Shown piece after piece: positions 59,671 through 64,000 of a DNA stretch of 64,000 nucleotides. Every line of letters starts with the position of its first letter. Position 1 is the stretch's first letter. Below the pieces are notes generated by a model. The model did not search any database. It saw only the letters and a list, made by a program, of their open reading frames with translations, and was not told where the DNA came from. Position numbers and translations under genes: made by a program. This DNA is from Planomonospora_B alba (GTDB lineage: Bacteria > Actinomycetota > Actinomycetes > Streptosporangiales > Streptosporangiaceae), in contig NZ_BAAAUT010000014.1 in NCBI RefSeq assembly GCF_039534085.1, positions 62,001 to 126,000 on the forward strand, in the 5' to 3' direction.

Positions 59671-59704
59671 GGCGGCAGGACCGCGCGGGCCGCGGAGGGA
59701 GGGC

Positions 59705-61093
59705 TCAGCCGGCCTCGGCGGCGAGGGGGAGCCGGACGCTGAACACGGCGCCCCTGCCGGGTTCGGAGTCGACGGCCACCGTCCCGCCGTGCGCCTCGAC
59801 CATGGCCGCGACGATGGCCAGGCCCAGGCCGCTGCCGCCGTCCTCCGGGGTACGGCGGCCGCGGGCGGAGTCGACGCGGTAGAACCGCTCGAAGACGCGC
59901 TCGCGCTGCTCGGCGGTGAGGCCCGGCCCCTCGTCCGCGACCTCGACGACGGCCGTCCCGTCCTCGGCGCGCAGCCCCACCCGCACGGGCGTGCCCTCCG
60001 GGGTGTGGGTCAGGGCGTTGTGCATCAGATTGCCCACGACCTGGCGGAGCCGCACCTCGTCACCGGAGACGATCAGCGCGGCCCCGTCGACGGAGAGCGA
60101 GACCGCTCGCTCGGGGGCGAGGATCCGGGCGTCGTGGACGGCGTCGGCGGCGATGGCGAGCAGGTCCACCGGGCGCTTGGCCATCGGCCGCTGCTGGTCC
60201 ATCCGGGCGAGCAGCAGCAGGTCGTCCACGAGCAGGCCCATCCGGACCGCCTCCGACTCCACCCGGCGCATCAGCGGCCCGGCGTCGATGCCGGGCGCCT
60301 GCCGGTAGAACTCGGCGAACCCCCGGATCGACGTCAGCGGCGTGCGCAGCTCGTGCGAGGCGTCGGCGACGAACCGGCGCATCCGCTCCTCCGACCTGCG
60401 GGCCGCGGCCTCCGACTCGGACCTGGCCCGGAAGGCCGTCTCGATCTGGGCGAGCATGCCGTTCAGCGACCGGCCGAGCCGGCCGACCTCGGTGCGCGGG
60501 TCCGCGTCGGGGACGCGGCGGCTCAGGTCGCCGGCGGCGATGGCCTCGGCGGTGCGCTCGATCTCCCCCAGCGGGCGCAGGCTGCGGCGGATGACCACCA
60601 CGCCCGTCAGGGCCAGCGCCACCATCAGCCCGCCGCCGCCGAGCACCTCGATCAGCGCCAGCTGGCCCACGATCTGCCGGACCTCGGCCAGCTCGACGGC
60701 GACCAGGAGGCTCCCGCCGGAGTCCAGCTGGGTCACGCGGACCCGCCACGCGCCGGCGTCGTAGGCTCCGGGCCCCGGGTCCGGAGGCACCCGCGGCGCG
60801 GGCCTGCCCTCCACGTCCACCCCGCTGATCTGGAAGAGGGACGCGCCCGCGGTGTCGCGGAGCTCCAGCTTCATGTCCGCGGGCACCGCCCGGATCACCG
60901 GTTCGACGCCCCCCGAGCGCTGCAGGCGGCGCAGCGTGTTCTCGGTGGTGACGTCGATCTGGCGGTCCACCCGGTCGATCAGGTAGCCCCTCATGATCGA
61001 TACGCTGCCGACGCCGATCAGGAGCAGCGCGATGGCCAGCAGGACCAGGATGATGCCGATCAGCTTGACGCGCAGGGAGAGCCGGGCGAGCAT
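59705..61093 (-). CDS. Sensor histidine kinase
   Basis: The 462-residue kinase has two membrane helices (about 10-35 and 150-170) flanking an extracytoplasmic loop of about 115 residues, HAMP (RRSLRPLGEIERTAEAIAAG), H-box DASHELRTPLTSIRGF, N-box NLMHNALTHT and the G boxes DEGPGL and GSGLGLAIV. The ATG at 61093 lies 20 bases after the RR stop, so it is the partner of the regulator at 61113-61829 and possibly of that at 58714. Confidence 0.93.
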   Translation of the reverse strand: MLARLSLRVKLIGIILVLLAIALLLIGVGSVSIMRGYLIDRVDRQIDVTTENTLRRLQRSGGVEPVIRAVPADMKLELRDTAGASLFQISGVDVEGRPAPRVPPDPGPGAYDAGAWRVRVTQLDSGGSLLVAVELAEVRQIVGQLALIEVLGGGGLMVALALTGVVVIRRSLRPLGEIERTAEAIAAGDLSRRVPDADPRTEVGRLGRSLNGMLAQIETAFRARSESEAAARRSEERMRRFVADASHELRTPLTSIRGFAEFYRQAPGIDAGPLMRRVESEAVRMGLLVDDLLLLARMDQQRPMAKRPVDLLAIAADAVHDARILAPERAVSLSVDGAALIVSGDEVRLRQVVGNLMHNALTHTPEGTPVRVGLRAEDGTAVVEVADEGPGLTAEQRERVFERFYRVDSARGRRTPEDGGSGLGLAIVAAMVEAHGGTVAVDSEPGRGAVFSVRLPLAAEAG

Positions 61094-61112
61094 CAGGGCC
61101 TCCTGGCGGGCA

Positions 61113-61829
61113 TCACGATCCCGGCGGGCAGCGGAGCACGTAACCGACCCCGCGCAGCGTGTGGATCAGCCGCGGCTCCGTGTTGTCGATCTTGCGGCGG
61201 AGCACGGAGACGTAGGACTCCACGATCCCGACGTCGCCGCGGAAGTCGTAGTCCCACACGTGGTCGAGGATCTGGGTCTTCGACAGCACCCGGCCCGCGT
61301 TCACCATGAAGTAGCGCAGCAGCTTGAACTCCGTCGGCGAGAGCGCCACCGCCCGGCCCCGCCGCCACACCTCGTGGCTCTCCTCGTCGAGCTCGATGTC
61401 GGCGAAGGTGAGCCGGGACTGCCGGGCCAGGGCGTCCGCGCCCCCGGTACGGCGCAGCACCGCGCGGATGCGGGCCACGACCTCCTCCAGGCTGAACGGC
61501 TTGGTCACGTAGTCGTCCCCGCCCACGGTCAGCCCCCGGATCTTGTCCTCGGTGGCGTCCCGGGCCGTGAGGAAGAGCACCGGGGTGTCGCTGCCGCCGC
61601 CGCGCAGCCGCCGCACGACGTCGAACCCGTCCATGTCGGGGAGCATCACGTCGAGCACGATGAGATCCGGCCGGTGGCGCTGCACGGCGGCGACGGCGTC
61701 CGCCCCGTTGCCCGCCGTGTTCACGCCGAACCCGGCGAACCGCAGGCTTGCGGCCAGGAGTTCGAGGATGTTCGGCTCGTCCTCGACGATCAGCAGGCGC
61801 GCCTCGGGTGATTCGTTCACGCGAACCAT
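61113..61829 (-). CDS. OmpR/MprA-type response regulator
   Basis: The 238-residue protein has IVEDEPNILELL, phosphoacceptor Asp in LIVLDVMLPDMDGF, GLTVGGDDYVTKPF and a winged helix ending LRGVGYVLRCPP. It is a close paralogue of the regulator at 58714. The ATG at 61829 begins MVRVNESPEARLL. It starts 26 bases after lhgO on the same strand, so read-through from that gene is likely, and is followed by its kinase. Confidence 0.93.
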   Translation of the reverse strand: MVRVNESPEARLLIVEDEPNILELLAASLRFAGFGVNTAGNGADAVAAVQRHRPDLIVLDVMLPDMDGFDVVRRLRGGGSDTPVLFLTARDATEDKIRGLTVGGDDYVTKPFSLEEVVARIRAVLRRTGGADALARQSRLTFADIELDEESHEVWRRGRAVALSPTEFKLLRYFMVNAGRVLSKTQILDHVWDYDFRGDVGIVESYVSVLRRKIDNTEPRLIHTLRGVGYVLRCPPGS

Positions 61830-61855
61830 CGTCACCCGCCCGTCTGAGAAAGCCT

Positions 61856-63043
61856 TTAAAAGGTCATAACAGAGGTTATATCCACAAGATGCCTGGCTAT
61901 CGCCAGGCTCGACGTCGCGGCGGGCGACGGGGCGTTGCGCACCAGGGTGATCCGCCCGTGCGTGTCGATCGCGAAGTCGTCCACCATGCTCCCGTCGCGG
62001 GCCACGGCCTGCGCCCGCACGCCGCCCGCCGCCGGGACGAGGTCGGCCGCGGTGATCTCCGGGACGTAGCGGCGCGCGGCGTCCAGGAAGGCCCGGCCGG
62101 ACAGCGAGCCGAGCACCTCGGCGGCACCGGTCCGCCAGTGCCGGGCGGCCAGCCGCCACGTCCCGGGCCAGGCCGCGATCCGGCGCAGGTCGGCCAGGTC
62201 GACGTCCCGCCGGGAGTAGCCCTCCAGCGCCGACGCCGGCACCGCGTTGGGGCCGACGAGCACCTCGCCGTCGACCCGGCGGGTCAGGTGCACCCCGAGG
62301 AACGGGTAGCGGGGGTCGGGCACCGGGTAGATCAGCCCCCGCACCAGGTCCTTGGCCGGTCCGGCCAGCGCGCGGTACTCCCCGCGGAAGGGCACGATCC
62401 GCACGTCCCCGGGCGCTCCGGCCATCCGGGCGACCGCGTCCGTGCCGAGCCCGGCGCAGACCACCAGCCGGTCGAAGCGCATCCGCTCCCGCCCGGCCAC
62501 CACGTCCACCGCGTCCGCGGTCTGGCGCAGCGCCCGGACCGGGTGCGCCAGCCGTACCGCGCCGCCGGACTCCTCCACGTCCCGGGCCAGGCGGCGGGCG
62601 ACCGCGGGGAAGTCGGCGATCGCGGTGTGCGGGGAGTGCACGGCGGCCACCCCGACGGCGTGCGGCTCGATCTCGCGCAGGGCCAGCGCGTCCAGCTCGG
62701 CGATGCCGGGCACGCCGTTCTCCCGGGCCCGCTCGGCGATCACCCGCAGGGCGGGCCGTTCGGCGGCGGTGGCGGCGATGACGAGCTTGCCGACCTCGGT
62801 GTAGGCGATGGCGTGCTCGGCGCAGTACTCGCGCAGCAGCGCCACGCCCTCGCGGCAGAGGCGCGCCTTGAGCGAACCCGGCCGGTAGTAGATGCCGGCG
62901 TGCACGACGCCGCTGTTGCGCCCGGTCTGGTGGGCTGCGATCCGGTCCTCCTTGTCGAGGACGGTCACCTGAGCACCGCTCAGCGCGAGTTCCCTGGCCA
63001 CGGCCAGGCCGACGATGCCCGCACCCACGATGCCGATGTTCAT
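61856..63043 (-). CDS. lhgO: L-2-hydroxyglutarate oxidase
   Basis: The 395-residue FAD oxidoreductase has GIVGAGIVGLAVARELAL, the flavin-site HQTGRNSGVVHAGIYYRPGS motif diagnostic of L2HG oxidases and the C-terminal GGVRAQAVARDGSMVDDFAI. It oxidises L-2-hydroxyglutarate to 2-oxoglutarate and passes electrons to oxygen or the membrane. GGAGG precedes the ATG at 63043. It heads a likely operon with the regulator and kinase. An ATAAC-AGAG-GTTAT repeat (61866-61879) lies in its last codons and might be an operator for the regulator gene. Confidence 0.93.
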   Translation of the reverse strand: MNIGIVGAGIVGLAVARELALSGAQVTVLDKEDRIAAHQTGRNSGVVHAGIYYRPGSLKARLCREGVALLREYCAEHAIAYTEVGKLVIAATAAERPALRVIAERARENGVPGIAELDALALREIEPHAVGVAAVHSPHTAIADFPAVARRLARDVEESGGAVRLAHPVRALRQTADAVDVVAGRERMRFDRLVVCAGLGTDAVARMAGAPGDVRIVPFRGEYRALAGPAKDLVRGLIYPVPDPRYPFLGVHLTRRVDGEVLVGPNAVPASALEGYSRRDVDLADLRRIAAWPGTWRLAARHWRTGAAEVLGSLSGRAFLDAARRYVPEITAADLVPAAGGVRAQAVARDGSMVDDFAIDTHGRITLVRNAPSPAATSSLAIARHLVDITSVMTF

Positions 63044-63182
63044 GGCACGACCTCCGAAACAGGACACTCCGGTCACCGGAGTGCACATCCCCGAAAGCTA
63101 GCGGGAACTCCCCTTCCAGGAGAAGAGAGCACTCCCCCGGCAACCCCTCTGGGTCCCGATACAGGAGCCGTAGCTATATAGG

Positions 63183-63211
63183 TTGTATTTCTAACTAGAT
63201 GGCGGTAGCTT
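63183..63211 (+). promoter_or_regulatory. Candidate promoter of the PadR operon
   Basis: TTGTAT (63183-63188) and TAGCTT (63206-63211) are 17 bases apart in an AT-rich block (from 63170) with repeated GTAGCT elements at 63169 and 63205, which could be PadR sites. Confidence 0.55.
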
Positions 63212-63291
63212 CTACATCGTGAAGTCGACGACTCCCCCGGAGTCGGCCACCGACGGATCCTCCTGATCGACCCCCACCGAGAGGAAGACCC

Positions 63292-63519
63292 ATGACCGCC
63301 ACGCACTCCGGCTCCACGGCCCCGGCCGTCCCCGCCCGCGGGGACCTCTCCTCCGACAGGCGCTTCCAGCTCACCCTCGGCGCCTTCTTCCTGCTCTCCG
63401 CGGGCAACACCCTCGTCCGCCGCCACGCCGACCTGGATCTCCTCTCCGGCGCCCTGACCGGCCTCCTCGTGGCCACCGCCGCCGCCCTGGCCTGGCAGTT
63501 CGCGCGCGGCCGCGGCTGA
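63292..63519 (+). CDS. Small membrane protein of unknown function
   Basis: The 75-residue protein has a polar N-terminus and two hydrophobic segments (FQLTLGAFFLLSAGNTLV and LLSGALTGLLVATAAALAW) with an Arg-rich end. I do not recognise a family. GAGAGGAAG lies upstream of the ATG at 63292. It is 5 bases before the PadR gene and probably the first gene of that operon. Confidence 0.72.
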   Translation: MTATHSGSTAPAVPARGDLSSDRRFQLTLGAFFLLSAGNTLVRRHADLDLLSGALTGLLVATAAALAWQFARGRG

Positions 63520-63524
63520 GCGCC

Positions 63525-63863
63525 ATGGCCACCGACCGCCGCGCCAGCTGGCTGAAGGGCGTGCTCGACCTGCTGGTGCTCGCCAGCCTCGCCGAGGGCG
63601 AGAACTACGGCTACGAGATCGCCAAGACCCTCGCCGAGAGCGGCCTCGGCCAGATCAAGGGCGGCACGCTGTACCCCGTGCTCAACCGGCTGGAAGAGGC
63701 CGGCCTGGTCACCGCGGAGTTCCGCGCCACCGACCGGGGCCCCGGCCGCCGCTACTACACCCTCACCCCGCAGGGCCGCGCCACCCTCGCCGAGCAGGGC
63801 GGGCTCTGGCTGGCCTTCGACGAATCGGTCCGCTCGGTACTCTCCCGAGGAGGTGTGAGATGA
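63525..63863 (+). CDS. PadR-family regulator
   Basis: The 112-residue protein has the PadR winged helix (SWLKGVLDLLVLASLAEGENY GYEI region; GGTLYPVLNRLEEAGLV; GPGRRYYTLTPQG). It is of the short class that controls linked membrane-protein or transporter genes. Its stop overlaps the next start (ATGA), so it and the following gene are coupled. Confidence 0.93.
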   Translation: MATDRRASWLKGVLDLLVLASLAEGENYGYEIAKTLAESGLGQIKGGTLYPVLNRLEEAGLVTAEFRATDRGPGRRYYTLTPQGRATLAEQGGLWLAFDESVRSVLSRGGVR

Positions 63864-64000
63864 CCACCGCTTACTTCGACGAGCTCGCCGCGCGCCTGCG
63901 CGAACACGGCGTCCCCGAGGAGGAGGTCACCGCGACGGTCGGCGACCTCGCCGCCTACGCCGCCGAGAGCGGCGCCGACCCCCTGGAGGAGTTCGGCCCG
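63860..64000 (+). CDS. N-terminal part of gene coupled to PadR (cut by window end)
   Basis: Only 47 codons are present: MTTAYFDELAARLREHGVPE, then VGDLAAYAAESGADPLEEFG. Acidic helical N-termini of this kind follow PadR genes in actinomycetes and usually precede a membrane domain (DUF1700/HAAS-like). That class is inferred from the context and the segment. Confidence 0.7.
   Translation, partial: MTTAYFDELAARLREHGVPEEEVTATVGDLAAYAAESGADPLEEFGP

Overview
The window is very GC-rich, with GTG starts, ATGA/GTGA gene overlaps, leaderless promoters, IclR/TetR/PadR/LysR regulators and many secreted or lipidated proteins. It looks like a chromosomal segment of a filamentous actinomycete, most probably Streptosporangiales; the genus is an inference. 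About 50 protein genes are supported. No rRNA, tRNA, CRISPR array, transposase or phage gene was seen.

Layout. 1-6.5 kb: a type I PKS cut by the left edge (ACP-KS-AT-degenerate DH-KR, minus strand), divergent from an antigen-85-like secreted esterase. 6.5-12.4 kb: a two-component system divergent from a lipoprotein, membrane-fusion/peptidoglycan-binding protein and MacB-type ABC operon. 12.3-19.2 kb: glycerol utilisation (glpD, glpK, glpF, an IclR regulator with two operator copies, and a second glpK). 19.3-28.8 kb: an unknown secreted protein, a glycosyltransferase, and a tight FAAL-MMPL-MFS operon. 28.9-31.4 kb: an IclR regulator, a VOC protein with a palindromic operator, and an erm rRNA methylase with a candidate attenuating leader peptide. 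31.4-39.5 kb: hydrolase, membrane protein, homogentisate pathway operon, L,D-transpeptidase, NfeD and SPFH proteins. 40-43 kb: a CBM2-GH5 cellulase, then a deletion scar joining a TetR remnant to an ABC ATPase remnant upstream of an orphan permease. 43.2-45.5 kb: threonine catabolism (tdh-kbl). 45.6-49.1 kb: a single protein fusing streptogramin B lyase (Vgb) to a streptogramin A-type acetyltransferase (Vat), downstream of a sigma-70 factor and controlled from a divergent TetR region. 49.2-64 kb: NarL-type two-component system, ORF12-like serine hydrolase, LysR, an acetyltransferase, paired dynamin-like GTPases, two OmpR-type regulators and one kinase with 11-bp-periodic half-sites, an L-2-hydroxyglutarate oxidase, and a PadR operon cut by the right edge.

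The most exciting candidate is the TetR / sigma factor / Vgb-Vat unit. One polypeptide appears able to inactivate both partners of the synergistic streptogramin pair, and a promoter-operator can be read directly in the DNA. The erm gene 14 kb away would add ribosomal protection against the B component. A second theme is a Pks13-like N-terminal ACP in the PKS together with a FadD32-like FAAL, an MMPL exporter and an antigen-85-like esterase, which resembles the terminal part of mycolate assembly in an organism that probably makes no mycolates.
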